Source: Rhabdophis nuchalis (lineage: Eukaryota > Chordata > Lepidosauria > Squamata > Natricidae). Taken from it: DNA of 64,000 nucleotides. The notes beneath the pieces are model-generated. The model had not been told where the DNA came from. It did not search any database and saw only the letters and a list, made by a program, of their open reading frames with translations. The stretch is from assembly GCA_039707465.1 (NCBI GenBank), contig CM077643.1:64172605-64236604 (forward strand), read 5' to 3'. Shown here one piece after another: positions 10,861-21,850 of this stretch (positions are counted from its first letter, which is position 1; each line of letters starts with the position of its first letter). A program made the position numbers and the translations under genes.

Positions 10861-11617
10861 GATTGCCTTGATGGTATTTCCTCCATTGAGTTTGATCTTC
10901 TTTACTCTCTTGATGTATTCACCTTCATCTTGTCAACTTGAAGATACTCAGGTATTTGTAGTAATCATCTTCATCAATACTCTTAATGCTGTTTTCATGG
11001 GGCATCGTGATTCCTTCAGTTATCACTATTTTTCCTTGTTTGATGTGGTTCTTTTATTATTATTATTCTTTTTGTTGCTATTATTATGGTTGATTGCATA
11101 GTCAACCAAATGTTTAGATTGGATTCAGCATTTTTATCCACCTATCATATCCTTCTCAAGGACCTAAAATAGACAATTGTTGTTGTTGTTTAATTGTGGT
11201 ACAGATATCATAATAATAATAATATTACTTTTTTAAAAAAAATATCCCTGATGTACTTTGCAAATCTTCTGAATTGTGAAAAATAGTTTATTGTTCTTGG
11301 TTTGGATGGTTGCCACTGCGTTAAAGAATGAGCTGGTCCCTAGGCAGAAGTCTTAACACCTGCATCCCTATCAGTTACTCTGCTATTACCTAAGTGGTTG
11401 CACAGCAAGATATCCAATGGGAGCTGAAATTCTTGTCTAAAGAAGGCAGGGAAAGAGAGGCTCTGGGCTTTTCCCCTCTCTCTTAGGTTCCAATTAATGC
11501 GATTCATTAACATGGTAGACATTTTCCATAGATCTATTCTCGTTCTTTCATTGTTCTGTGGTATCCACCATCTGTCTTGCCCAATTATAGTGTGTGCTTT
11601 GTAGCTACAGTATAGTT
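10861..11617. other. Decayed LINE flank and AT-rich DNA
   Basis: Contains ATT and TTG trinucleotide runs (about 11055-11095 and 11177-11190) and sequence similar to the 3' part of the R4-like fragment. No coding potential is seen. Confidence 0.4.
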
Positions 11618-11942
11618 CAGGGGTGTCAAACTCAATTTAATTGAGGGCTGCATCAGGATTGTGTTTGACCTCAGGGCTGGGTGGGTGTGGCCAGTGTGGG
11701 TGTGGCCAGCTCGATGTCATTTGTATCAGGAGCACCCCTCCCAGACTTGGTTTTCAGCTGTGACGGCCTCCGGCAGCACTATGCCAGCGAAAATGGGCTA
11801 CACATGGCCCCGGCGAGTTCCATTTTGACTGGCAGAGGCACCATGGGCCAATCCTTCACTGGTTCCATGGCAGCACCATGGACCAGATGTAAGCACTCCA
11901 TGGGCCACATCTGGCTCACTGGCCTTGAGTTTGACACTCCTG
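11618..11942. mobile_element. Non-autonomous hAT element, perfect TSD
   Basis: Ends CAGGGGTGTCAAACTC and GAGTTTGACACTCCTG are inverted, and the flanks carry an exact 8-bp duplication gtatagtt (11610-11617 and 11943-11950). It is the same family as 6587-7150. No ORF of its own. Confidence 0.9.
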
Positions 11943-11950
11943 GTATAGTT

Positions 11951-12370
11951 AGTTATCACTTAACAACAGTAATTGGAATAGGAAACTTTATTGCTAGGAA
12001 ATTCTGTTATAAAACACAACATCATGTAACTGCCCCAATGGCAGTTCAGGCAGTTCCAGTTGCAGTCATTAAGTAAATCACACATGGTTGTTAAGTGTAA
12101 TATTACATGACCACAACTTGCAACTTTCCTGCTGACTTCCTTGCTGATTTTCCTTGTTGGAAGCTGGCAGTGAAGATCACAAATGGTGAAATAACAGTAG
12201 GATTTTGGAGCCTTCGTAAGTGTGTGCTGGTTGCCAAACACCCAAGTCACAATCACATCACCATAGGGACATTGCAATGATTTCAACTCTGAATAAATTT
12301 CCTCATTCAGCATCATCCTAACTTTGAAAGCCCACTAATTGAGTGGTTCCTAAGCAAGGATTGCCTGTAA
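11951..12370. mobile_element. MITE with CACTTAACAAC-type terminus
   Basis: The left end AGTTATCACTTAACAAC and the inverse of the right end (TACAGGCAATCCTTGCTTAG) are decayed inverted repeats, and internal text such as GGTTGTTAAGTGTAATATT recurs in a second copy around 25.7-25.9 kb. The hAT element at 11618 inserted into its left terminus. No coding capacity. Confidence 0.5.
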
Positions 12371-13080
12371 TATCTACATGGAATTCTACTTCATCATTTC
12401 TTCAAAGAATCACTGGACTTACTAAGATAACATGTCTAGCTGAAGTATTATAAAACTGATAAAAAAAGAGGGCATGTATGACAAGAACTGAACAAGTTAG
12501 AGGAATGGAGCAAATCAGACATTTTAACTGTTAAATACACATAGCTAAAAATCTCATTGTACATTTTTTAAAGGTGAACATTTAAGGGATCTTGTTAATT
12601 GTGCAGATCTATTAATGTGGGAAGTGGGTGCACTAGAATAGGAGCAAATGCAAAGTGGTAAGTTCAATCAATCAATCAGGGATGGCTTTATGAAAATATG
12701 TTGCTCTCAGCTTGTGTAAATCTCTTCCTGAAATAGGTACACTGGTCAAAGCACTGATGTTACTCTTGCCTTTCTAATGCCCATCCTTCATTTACAAGGT
12801 TTTCTTAGGACTGCGGATCCTCAATCATTGAAGAGGGCAATAAGACCTGCCTGTCTTCCCATGCTTCTCCTAACTGTTTTGAAGCCAATCCAGAAAATCC
12901 AGTTTGGATTTCAATGAGTGGCCATACAGCTAGGCTGGTACTTGGACAATGACCACCACAAGATGTAAATAGTTTGTTTTCTGGTTTTTATCTTTCCATG
13001 CCATGAAGGAAATCCTAATGACTCCTTTCTTCTTTCTTGGATTCTTTCCTGTTCATTAGCCCTTTTGCCAAATGTTTGCC
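12371..13080. other. Intergenic, no gene seen
   Basis: AT-rich. The last 150 bases may belong to the Bov-B LINE that follows but are too decayed to call. Confidence 0.4.
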
Positions 13081-13548
13081 AATATCCTGCCAACAAAAGT
13101 GTGTATAGTCAAGGTAATGGTTTTCCCAGTTGCCATGTATGGCTGTGAAAGTTGGACCATAAAGAAGGCTGAGCGCCAAAGAATTGAGACCTTTGAACTA
13201 TGGTGCTGGACAAGACTCCTGCAAGTCCCTTGGACTGCAAGTTGATCAAACCAATCAGTCCTAGGGGAGATCAACCTCTTTAGAAGGCCAGAGCCTAAAG
13301 ATGAAACTCAAATACTTTGGCCACCTAATGAGAAGGAAGGACTCACTGGAGAAGAGCCTAATGCTGGGAAAAAGTGAGGGCAAAAGAAGAAGGGGATGAC
13401 AGAGAATGAGGTGGCTGGATGGAGTCACCAAAGCAGTAGGCATGAGCTTAAATGGACTCTAGAGGATGGTAGAGGACAGGAAGGCCTGGAGGAACATTGT
13501 CCATGGGGTCATGAAGGGTCAGACATGACTTTGCAACTAACAACAAGT
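13081..13548 (+). mobile_element. Bov-B (RTE) LINE 3' end
   Basis: Reading the plus strand across three shifting frames gives the signature tail of the Bov-B reverse transcriptase: VFPVAMYGCESWTIKKAE, a FELWCWTRLLQVPW block, RMRWLDGVTKAV and AWRNIVHGV. Stop codons and frameshifts show it is dead. Bov-B is typical of squamates and ruminants and supplies the enzymes for Sauria-type SINEs, copies of which are in this window. Confidence 0.9.
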
Positions 13549-14934
13549 CCACGTGCCTTTCTCCCATATTGGCACATGTGATGTCTTCACAGACTTCTTT
13601 CCACATCATCTCTTTTGACCTGACACAGAGCCTTCCCTTTATTCTTTTTCTCTTATGGTACAGTCATAGCTACAATGTTCTAATAATCAGAGAAATAGAG
13701 AACAGTTGTTACTTCATGCCTAAAGTCCATGGAAACTTTATAGCTAGGAAAAACTGATAGTTCAGCTTTACTGAAATTATGTTCTCAAGGACTTAAGATG
13801 ACTCGAGTCAGAAAACAACCGCTTTTAAAGGAAGATGGAAAACAACCCTAGCTTTTAACTTTAAAATACAATTAATCATTTCTAAAAGGGTCTGTTCTCT
13901 AATTTCAAGTTAATTTCCTTCTACTGGATTTAAAAGAAGAAGGAAGGAAATAGCCAAATATGTAACTTCTGGAGTTTGGGCCATAATAAAATTTAAGAAT
14001 TGATGCAATCAGTCATGTTCTACCTCCAGCTAGGTCATATGATTCTCACACTTTATGCTAAAATTCATGACTATTCAAGTGGACAGTAGCAGTTCTTTTT
14101 CTGCAATATAAAGACTTCTGCCTTGCAAAACTGGAAGGGCAACTAAGGTTTCATTGAGGTTCATGGCTAGGGAGGTATTTGAATCCAAGCCTATCAACCC
14201 CAATAAATAATTCTAATATGCCTTCCTCTGGGGTGTGGTTTCCAACTCACAGAATTCTCTAACCTCAACCATATTGAGAGTTCTGAAAACTGAAATCCAG
14301 ATGTGCTTGTGTACTTGTGTACCTCTATATGTAGGGAAGGGAGTGCCTCCAACACAACATGAAGGTTTGTGTACTGATAAGAGATCAGATGGCGTACAAA
14401 ACTGGGGTGTCTACGTTTATAGACAATTAATTTGAATCAGCAATCATTAATGCATTATATTCATTTTAATTTAATAAAAATAAAAATTGAATGCTATGAC
14501 TTGGTCCTAACCAGAGCCAAAACTATCTTGCTTTGCAGACTCTCTAGAACTAGTTTCAGTGTGACTTGGTGTTCCTAGTCAAAAAAGTAGAGAAACTGGG
14601 TGTTCATGATTTTTATGTCGGCTCATTTCCTTTTCTTTTGGTTAATCTTTATTTGGAGGAGGGGATCTCATCATAAATGTAGAGCGTTTGAGATAAAATG
14701 CAACACTTGTGGTTCTAGCAAACTTCTATCCATACTGAAAATAATTGTCACGACATTCTATCAATTGACCCAATTGAATGCATAGAGTTTTCTTTTTATA
14801 GATGATGAACCCTTCCTCCTCTGCAGAATAAAACCAATCTAACCAATAAATAACCAAACCAATGCCGGTGTGGTCAATAAGTGAACCTACAGCACTTGAG
14901 CGGGTTGGCAAGTTTTCTTTTCCCCATTTTTCAG
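13549..14934. other. Intergenic, no gene seen
   Basis: AT-rich with no recognised repeat or coding region. CpG content rises from about 14860 onward. Confidence 0.4.
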
Positions 14935-15040
14935 TTTCCTTTTTGAAAAGGAACGCAGAACCGAAATGGAGAAAGACAGACTCAACCGAGGCATTTCCAA
15001 CATGAACGTCAGCCTCAGAGGGAGCGACACGAATACCCAG
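14935..15040 (+). other. Possible orphan exon, unassigned
   Basis: The stretch is bounded by an acceptor-like pyrimidine tract with CAG (14923-14934) and a donor-like CAG followed by GTAAAC (15041). One frame is open throughout and includes an ATG at 14966 giving 25 codons (MEKDRLNRGISNMNVSLRGS...). It holds several CpGs, which is unusual for its AT-rich surroundings. I do not recognise the protein. A decayed retroelement or chance is at least as likely; no partner exon was found. Confidence 0.2.
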
Positions 15041-15355
15041 GTAAACTGCTTCTCCTTTATATAGCAGCCGGCTAATTAGCACAGAGCCTGCAGTTTCACC
15101 AAAGGAGCTTTAGGCACATCCACTGATGTGCACAGACAAACAAGCACCTAGAGAGGAAGAATGCTGTTTTGCCTGGGTTTCTCCTCCTCTCCCAGCTCAG
15201 CAACAGTTCCAAATGGCAAAGAATTTTAGGAAAATAAAAATATGGGGGTAAACTAAAACATGTGCAGACCTTCCTTTAACTGTAAGGTGTGATGCAAAAA
15301 TTCAGCCATGCCTTGACTTTGTTGTAAGAGGTTATACCTATTGAATTTCTTCATG
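15041..15355. other. Short intergenic stretch
   Basis: No feature recognised. Confidence 0.4.
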
Positions 15356-15780
15356 TCATTGTGTACTTGAGGGACCATCGCACACCACTGAGATTGGCCC
15401 GCACCACTCATGCTGGCAGAAGAGGCATGCTGAGCATCCCGTCAGCCCAATTAACACTCCTAGCTTTTTCTGAGGGTCTAAAGATGTGGCTGTGCCAGTC
15501 GGCTTAGGGTGCCAGTGGGGGATCAGCACAATGGGTGTGGTTGATTGAGCAATAACAGATCCCACATCTCCCACCCTCTGCCCCCGCCCTCTCCCATGTG
15601 TCTTTGATTTTAATGTATGGTTTTAACATTTTTGTTGTAACTAAGGTGTAACTGTAAGCTGCCCAGAGTTAATAAGTAAGTAAGTCCAATAAGTAAGTAA
15701 TTAAGTAAGTAATAAGTAAGTAATAAGTAAGTAAGTAAAAAAGTAAATTAAAAAGTCAGTCAGTCAGTAAATAAAATGAA
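15356..15780 (+). mobile_element. LINE 3' end with tetranucleotide tail
   Basis: The segment ends in AACTGTAAGCTGCCCAGAGT followed by TAAG/TAAGT repeats, the usual form of squamate LINE 3' termini (compare the L2-like tails elsewhere in the window). The upstream part is too decayed to translate. Family uncertain. Confidence 0.5.
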
Positions 15781-15835
15781 ATAAATAAATAAAACATAAG
15801 AAAATAAATAATAAACAAACAAATAAATAATAAAA
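15671..15835. repeat. (TAAG)n / (AAAT)n compound microsatellite
   Basis: Imperfect AAGT units pass into AAAT units. It is the degenerate tail of the preceding LINE end. Confidence 0.85.
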
Positions 15836-16960
15836 GCAGAAGACACATTTTTTAAAAATTAGGATTAACTGTGCAACTTGCTGGGTAGAGCGCTTCAAAT
15901 TATATCTTTTCTGTCTGCCCAGGATCACCACTGACCTGTAAGGATCTTTGTGCAAAAGGTTTTTTGCCACCAAAGTTTCAAGTTACGTCATATTTCAGCT
16001 GCAGCTGCCAGGTGCTTCCTTCTCTTTTTACTTCTACACCTCCATTTGCACCTAGAGTTGTAAGTAGATAGGTGTTTTCCCCTCAACTGGTGCCCTGCAT
16101 TGTAGCACTGGGCTATGACTGTACCCATTGTTTGGCATTCACACCCATGTCATGGTGCCTTTTTGCAGTGCACAACTCGCAAACGTATGCTTTCAGTGTC
16201 CCTACACATGCCACTTCCAATTGGAGTATTCTCAATCCTGGTAGGATGTGATGGAACATGAACCTGGGGAAGGAATGCAGGGAGGTGGGGTTCTCAACAG
16301 CACCTCAGTTTCTCAGGGACGAGTAGATGCCAAAGAGAAGTCCAGATTAAGAGACTGCCCAGTCCTGAGCTGGATGGGAGAGTGGTGGGGACAAGGTTCA
16401 GGATAGCCACAATCTAAACTCTCTTAGGATACATCTATTAGGGTAGAGGATTATAGTCCAATTCTTTATTTCCTTACACCTAATGCACAAAATCTTGCCA
16501 AGATTATATTGGGTTTCCCTCTTGCTTATGAATTTAGGTCTGATGTATGACCTCTGCTGAGCAGCTGAAAAATCAAGGACTGGACCTAGTGGATAGAAGA
16601 CCACTAGGAAATTCTAGAGCTGTAGGCTGGACTTAGTTTCAAAAACAAAATCATAAAGTCCTCAAAGAAGGCAACAGAAAAGAAAAAGATCTATACAATA
16701 TTAATATAAAATTTATTCCATCATTAAACCTGCCATTAAATCTAGACTATATAGAAATACAGTGTTAGATCTTTTCATTTTTAAAATACATGGACATTTC
16801 AAAAACTGATGATGCGTATCTTGAATATGTTCTTAAATATCAGCAGAATAAGGTTTTTTTCACATTTATATAAATTTGTTTTCTGTGCTAAGCCTCAGAT
16901 TCAAGAAGGAGACAGTGTTGTTAGGGGTCTTCAGAGACAACATTCAATCCAAAATGTCTG
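15836..16960. other. Intergenic, no gene seen
   Basis: No recognisable gene or repeat. Short open frames (for example 16398-16604 minus) resemble no protein I know. Confidence 0.4.
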
Positions 16961-16965
16961 TCAAT

Positions 16966-17046
16966 AATTTATTTATTTATTTTATTAGATCTCTAGACCG
17001 CCCCCTCTCCCGGGGGGGAGGGGGGACTCGGGGCGGTGGTAATAAT
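16966..17046 (-). mobile_element. LINE tail remnant
   Basis: A (TTTA)n run, then CTAGACCGCCCCCTCTCCC and a GGGGCGGT motif. This is the inverse of the CCGCCC...TATAAAT tail seen in the L2-like copies, so it is a minus-strand LINE end. Confidence 0.4.
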
Positions 17047-17049
17047 GAC

Positions 17050-17310
17050 TTGACAATAATGAATAAAAAATATATTGTAGACTACAGGAACCAGGAGAAC
17101 TACTCAAGTGACCCTGAGGACACAGGTATACCTCCAAGTGCTTCAACAACTCTAACAGGATGCAAATGACCAGATTTCCGCAAGGAGTATAAATCCTTCC
17201 ATTTCCCATCCTCCAGTCAGAGCTGAAGAAGCTTCTTGGATGAGAAGTGAAACATCTTCAAAGAAAAAACAAGAAAGTCCAGTTGCCTCCTGAAAAAGCA
17301 CCTTTGGGGT
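17050..17310 (+). mobile_element. Retroelement end with hammerhead-like motif
   Basis: Contains GAAGAAGCTTCTTGGATGAG and GTGAAACATCTTC, then AGTCCAGTTGCC. I recognise this as a sequence dispersed in fish and reptile genomes and associate it, without certainty, with Penelope-like elements, some of which carry hammerhead ribozymes. At 17223-17256 the order CTGAAGA, a potential helix (CTTCT/AGAAG, loop TGGATG) and GAAAC echoes the hammerhead core. Confidence 0.35.
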
Positions 17311-17492
17311 AATGAATTAGAAATGAACGTTGTTTAGCATGTCACATTTAAATTTTTTTTTCATGAAATAGACATTATTTTTCTAAACTATTCACGTCCG
17401 TAGTGCATACTTTAGAAATCATAGTTCAAAAGTCATGGTGCCACATTTTGTCTCAGTCTTATTGTTTGCCTCAGCAAACAATATGTCCAGTT

Positions 17493-17657
17493 CAGAGGTG
17501 GGTTACCATTTTTTTTACTACTGGTTTGGCTGGGCTCCCATGCACACACAATGCTTCTGTGCATGCGCAGAAGCATCCAGGCGAGTGGGCAGAGCCTCCC
17601 ACTGCCGCTACTACCGGTTCGCCCAATCTGGGCCGAACTGGGAGCAACCCACCTCTG
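17493..17657. mobile_element. CAGNGGTGGG-family hAT MITE, perfect TSD
   Basis: Ends CAGAGGTGGGTTACC and CAACCCACCTCTG are inverted, with an exact 8-bp duplication gtccagtt (17485-17492 and 17658-17665). The 165-bp element includes a 26-bp near-palindrome at 17551-17576 centred on GCATGCGC, an NRF1-like site. It is the shortest complete member of a family with about nine copies in this window. Confidence 0.9.
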
Positions 17658-17786
17658 GTCCAGTTGTCCTAAGAAATATGACCAAGAGGGACCTCCAGCC
17701 TCCATGTGTCATTCTTTTCACCAGCTGTTATGGGACTTATGATAGTCACTGCATGGTTCATATCCAAAAAAATAATGACTTAGTCC

Positions 17787-18209
17787 ACATATGCGAGACC
17801 GTCTCCTGCCCCATACATCCCTAAGACCGATACGCTCCCACAGAGAGGGCCTTCTCAGGGTGCCGTCGGCCAGATAATGCCGACTGGCGACACCCAGGGG
17901 GAGAGCCTTCTCTGTGGCAGGCCCAGCCCTTTGGAACGACTTACCCCCTGAACTTCGCACCATCTCCGACCTCCGCCTCTTCCGCAAATGTTTAAAGACA
18001 CACTTGTTCCATCTAGCCGGCCTAGCATAACCCCATAATGACTCTTAGATAGTTTTAAATTTCGGGAATTTTAATTTGGTTTTAGCACAGGGTTTTTATT
18101 GAATAAGTTTTTTAAATTTTTTATGTATTTTGTATGTATTTTAGTATTCCTGTGCGCCGCCCTGGGTCCGTTTGGAGAAGGGCGGGGTATAAATTTAATT
18201 TAAAAAAAA
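17787..18209 (+). mobile_element. L2-like LINE, 3' fragment
   Basis: Near-identical at the nucleotide level to the 3' end of the large copy at 44.5-47.6 kb: it encodes the last part of ORF2 ([38 protein letters not shown] and [14 protein letters not shown] equivalents), then the 3' UTR ending CGCCCTGGGTCCGTTTGGAG and TATAAATTTAATTTAAAA. 5'-truncated and dead. Confidence 0.85.
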
Positions 18210-18307
18210 TACATAGTATTTGTGGCTTAATAATGTGTTGCTATTATTGCAGCATAATCCCTATGTGTACCTAACCTAGGAACTACGTAGATAAATGCAG
18301 GTTGATC

Positions 18308-18725
18308 TTGTATTTGTATTTATTAGTTTGTCAAACATGTACAGGATAGCAGGTATAAATATAAACATGGACATGAATGAAAGAAATGAATACAAATAAA
18401 TGGGGACAATAGGACAGGGACGGTAGGCACGGTGGTGCACTTATGCAAGCCCCCTTTATGGACCTCTTAGGAATGGGGTGAGGTCTACGGTAGACAGTTT
18501 AAGGTTGAAGCTGTGAGGGTTTGAGGCTGTAACAACAGAATCAGGTAGAGCATTCCAGGCATTGACCACTCTGTTGCTGAAGTTGTATTTTCTGCAATCG
18601 AGTTCTCATTCATTATCTTTGGTTCCAGCAACGAATGTAAAGTTCTTAAAAAGGTTTGCATGGGTTTCAGACTTCAAGCTTTGATATGCTTGATCACCTT
18701 CGTCACCTTTTAAAATGCTAATAAC
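18308..18725 (-). mobile_element. Non-LTR retrotransposon 3' end
   Basis: The minus strand reads FSNRVVNAWNALPDSVV followed by a short tail ending LTPFLRGP and stop, the typical C-terminus of a non-LTR reverse transcriptase ORF, then a 3' UTR. Degenerate, with stops upstream. The clade is not determined. Confidence 0.6.
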
Positions 18726-19092
18726 AAAGCCTAAAATTTGAGGCAACAATACTATCAATTTCTGCCTCTTGTTCCAGAAATATGTTAGCTATTATCTTGC
18801 AAAATGGGTCACATGCTTCCTGAATGACAATTCTATTTTAATAACCCTTGCCACCGCACTCCTTCACCCAGTGAAAGGGGCTCTTATTTCCACAATGTTT
18901 TATATTCATTTTAGAAGTACAGTATGCTGCTTCTAACCCTTTTTCTTGTGGAAATAGGAAAAGCTTCACATTCATGCATATGAAGAAGCAAAGTTACTCA
19001 CTTTATCTATTGTTCTAGAATAACATGTGCTTTATGCCTATTGTTCCAATGTTTAATAAATTCAACCACTTGAGTCATGAAGCTGCCAGTTA

Positions 19093-19149
19093 CTTTTTTC
19101 ATCCTCTGTACCTTTAGAAGGAGGTCTAAAGGTACAGAGGAGGAAAAAA

Positions 19150-19150
<1 letters not shown>
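19093..19150. repeat. 26-bp inverted repeat (hairpin)
   Basis: CCTCTGTACCTTTAGA at 19103-19118 is exactly mirrored at 19125-19140 around a 6-base loop, and the pairing extends outward to 26 bases per arm with one mismatch. It abuts a GT microsatellite. Its function is unknown. Confidence 0.85.

Positions 19151-19178
<28 letters not shown>
19151..19178. repeat. (GT)n microsatellite
   Basis: About 14 tandem GT units directly after the hairpin. Confidence 0.95.
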
Positions 19179-19179
<1 letters not shown>

Positions 19180-19180
<1 letters not shown>

Positions 19181-19335
19181 GTGTTACACTTTGCTGATAA
19201 AGGAAATGAAGGGAGACTAGTATAGATCTATTTCAAGCTATTTAGCTCTCATCAGCTAGCCATATCCTTGCTGGGATTCAAAATTGAGCTGCTTACATAT
19301 TAGGCAGTTGTATTAACCTCTAAGCCACAAGTTCT
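19180..19335 (-). mobile_element. tRNA-derived SINE (decayed)
   Basis: On the minus strand it reads TTGTGGCTTAGAGGTTAATA (box A-like) and later TTTTGAATCCC (box B-like), the pol III promoter layout of a tRNA-derived SINE. A partial second copy of its 3' body lies at 19496-19565. Confidence 0.55.
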
Positions 19336-19495
19336 CCTCCCTTTATCAGCTGACCCAGGATAGAGATTAAGTGTTTTTTCTTCTGTCAAAGCACCTGGTC
19401 TGCCCAAATATGGGAGGGAGCATACTTCTTCTCTTTCGCCTTTCAGCCCCACTCCAGGAGCCTTTCAGGCAGTCGCTTACATGATAAACCATTCT

Positions 19496-19600
19496 GTGTT
19501 ACAATTTTGTCGATAAAGAAAATGAAGGGAGACTAGTATAGGTCTATTTCAAGCTATTTAGCTTTCAAGCTATTTAGCTTTGACAGAAGAAAAAACACTA
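19496..19600. repeat. Partial duplication of the 19.18 kb repeat
   Basis: About 70 bases (AAATGAAGGGAGACTAGTAT and flanks) repeat 19181-19250 in direct orientation at roughly 315-base spacing, and the adjoining GCTTTGACAGAAGAAAAAAC is the inverse of 19373-19392. A CA repeat (19606-19620) follows. Confidence 0.75.
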
Positions 19601-19620
19601 CACTACACACACACACACAC

Positions 19621-21511
19621 TGCAGACCATTCAAGTGGGAGAAGATGCCTTTTTTCACAATATATTTTGTGTACGAATATTTAAAGCCATTGTGTATAGG
19701 GCCTAACAGTGCTTTGGTTGGTCTTGCAGTGGCAATGGAAACTCTTGTGAAACGATATGCCTAGAAAAGTCACTGACCATATTCCCATACTGACCTGATC
19801 ATATTGAAACCTCATGATCATGGAAGACTGAAGATAGTTAGCGCTGACCAAACAGGAATGGACACTTGGCAAAGGAAATAATTTTGTGGAAAAGATTTCG
19901 AGGAAATGGTGATGTTGTTCTAGCATCAATTATTTCTATATTGCTTTAGGCACTGCTTGCTTGGATAGCACCTCTAGTAAAATGTCTCCTCATTAGAGGT
20001 TGTTTCAGAGATCAATTAGTGGGATTATCAGCAAGTTTAGAAAACCAAGAGAAGATGTGTGAAGGTGGCAGCAAGCAAGGTAACAGGCTGAGATTATAGA
20101 GTCAATTGGCAATTGAGAATAAAAGATTTCAATGGAATTGTTTGCTTATTAAAACATTTAAGAAAAGCAATTGAATGGGAAAGGGGAATAATGTGCAGTA
20201 ATAAGAAACTGTGCTGGGCTTCAATTGCCTAGGGCTTTGGTACTCTTCTAAAAGTAGTGAGACTTTTTCCCTCCTTATCTCTGCCAATGCGTTAAATCTA
20301 TAGCTGTGGGCTGTTCTCTCAGTGCCCCTTTCTCTGAAGTTAGGTTACTGCTGACTAGGGAACTGCAGTTTCATTAGAAGCACAGAACAGTGGGGAAAGT
20401 CACAGAAGGTTTAATTAGCACTTAAAAAGTTATTTTACATTGCTTGCAATTTACTGGTGTTCCTCTCTTCCCTGGTAAGGACATCTTTGATTGCAATACT
20501 CCAGCTTCAGAATGTCCCCTTCTCATCAAGTGCAAATATTTCATAGCCTTCTTTGTAGGTCCAATCAAACTTGGCCAATAAAAAAATTCTATTCTGTTCT
20601 GGTGCAGATCAAAATGACATTTTCAGGCATTGAAGAAATGTGAGCAAGTTTGGTTTTATGGTTTTGCAGAATTTGAGAGAATCTAAAAAGCCGCTTAGTC
20701 CAGTTCATTGCCATCAATGAAAATCATTATTGAAGTATCCTTGGGAAGGAGTCATCCAGCTCTGTTAAAACCCCTTTATAATCTATAACTTTTCAAGACA
20801 ATCCATTCTAATGTCAAATTGCTTGTTTTATCAAGACGTTCTTACTGATATTTAGTCAAAGAGCTTCTCCACACAATGATTCAAGCAGTTAAAGCTGAAT
20901 CCACTTTTTCCTGCCACTGGCTTCTCAGGGGGAAACTGATAATTCTGTGGCAAATCAAATCAGATGCCTATAAATGAAATAGCCCATGTTGCCAAAGGAA
21001 TTTGGGAAAATCAGGAAAACATTGTGCACAAGATTTAAGCAAGCAACATGTTCACATTCAGAAAGCAGTCGCCTTAATACTTTCTGAAACCACAAAAGAT
21101 TCAGAAATATTTCTTACCTTATGTATACCTTAAAGATGCTAGAAGGGTCTAAAATGTTCCAGAACTTAATTCCTGGATCATATTAGTGAGTAGTAAAACC
21201 CATGGCAATATGCACAAGGTCACAGGATGATCCAGAAATGACAGTGGTTTTTTTGTTATTAAAAATGTCTGTTGTCTGTAATTGTAATTTTAGTGGGATT
21301 TTTGCCAACCCCACCAAGAAGCAGAACACATGTGCCACAACCCGAACTGGGAAGCCAATCAATTCCCTTCTTCATTTAAGAAAAATAATCCTAAAAGATG
21401 AACAGCAAAAAGACAATATTGACCTTTGATTCCTTGGATAAGAATTTCTATTCAGAGCCCCTTGACTAAAACTTAGATTCTTAGTTGCTGCACTTTAATA
21501 AATGTGTTCTA
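19621..21511. other. Intergenic, no gene seen
   Basis: AT-rich with no coding region. About 20553-20605 (GTCCAATCAAACTTGGCCAA, then TTCTATTCTGTTC) matches the LINE 3' tail seen again at 38.2 kb. Confidence 0.45.
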
Positions 21512-21519
21512 GCCTACAC

Positions 21520-21636
21520 AAGTGTTTCTCAACCTTGGCAACTTGAAGAGGTGTGGACTTCAACTCCTATGCTGGCTGGGGAATTCTGGGAGTTGAAGTC
21601 CACGCCTCTCCTAGCTGCCAAGGTTGAGAAAAATTG
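21520..21636. mobile_element. Palindromic hAT-type MITE, decayed
   Basis: GTGGACTTCAACTCC and GGAGTTGAAGTCCAC arms meet near a GCTGGCTGGGGAATTC centre, and outer arms TTCTCAACCTTGGCA and TGCCAAGGTTGAGAA complete a fold-back. Flanks gcctacac and gctcacac agree at 6 of 8. It shares its inner arms with the 41634-41762 element. Confidence 0.75.
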
Positions 21637-21850
21637 GCTCACACCTTAAAATAGCTATCTTTTTAGCCTTTCAGAAAACTGTAAAATTATGCCTTTTCTC
21701 ACAACTGGTGGGCTTGGATGGGGTGTGAGCTGGAGGCTCTATGGTCTGGTGCCCAAGAAGAAAGGTGCTCTTTTTTTCTGCCCCTATTTCTAATTAACTC
21801 TTAGCACTATATAAGAAAAATGGCCTTACAAGTTCATCAGTTATATGTAC

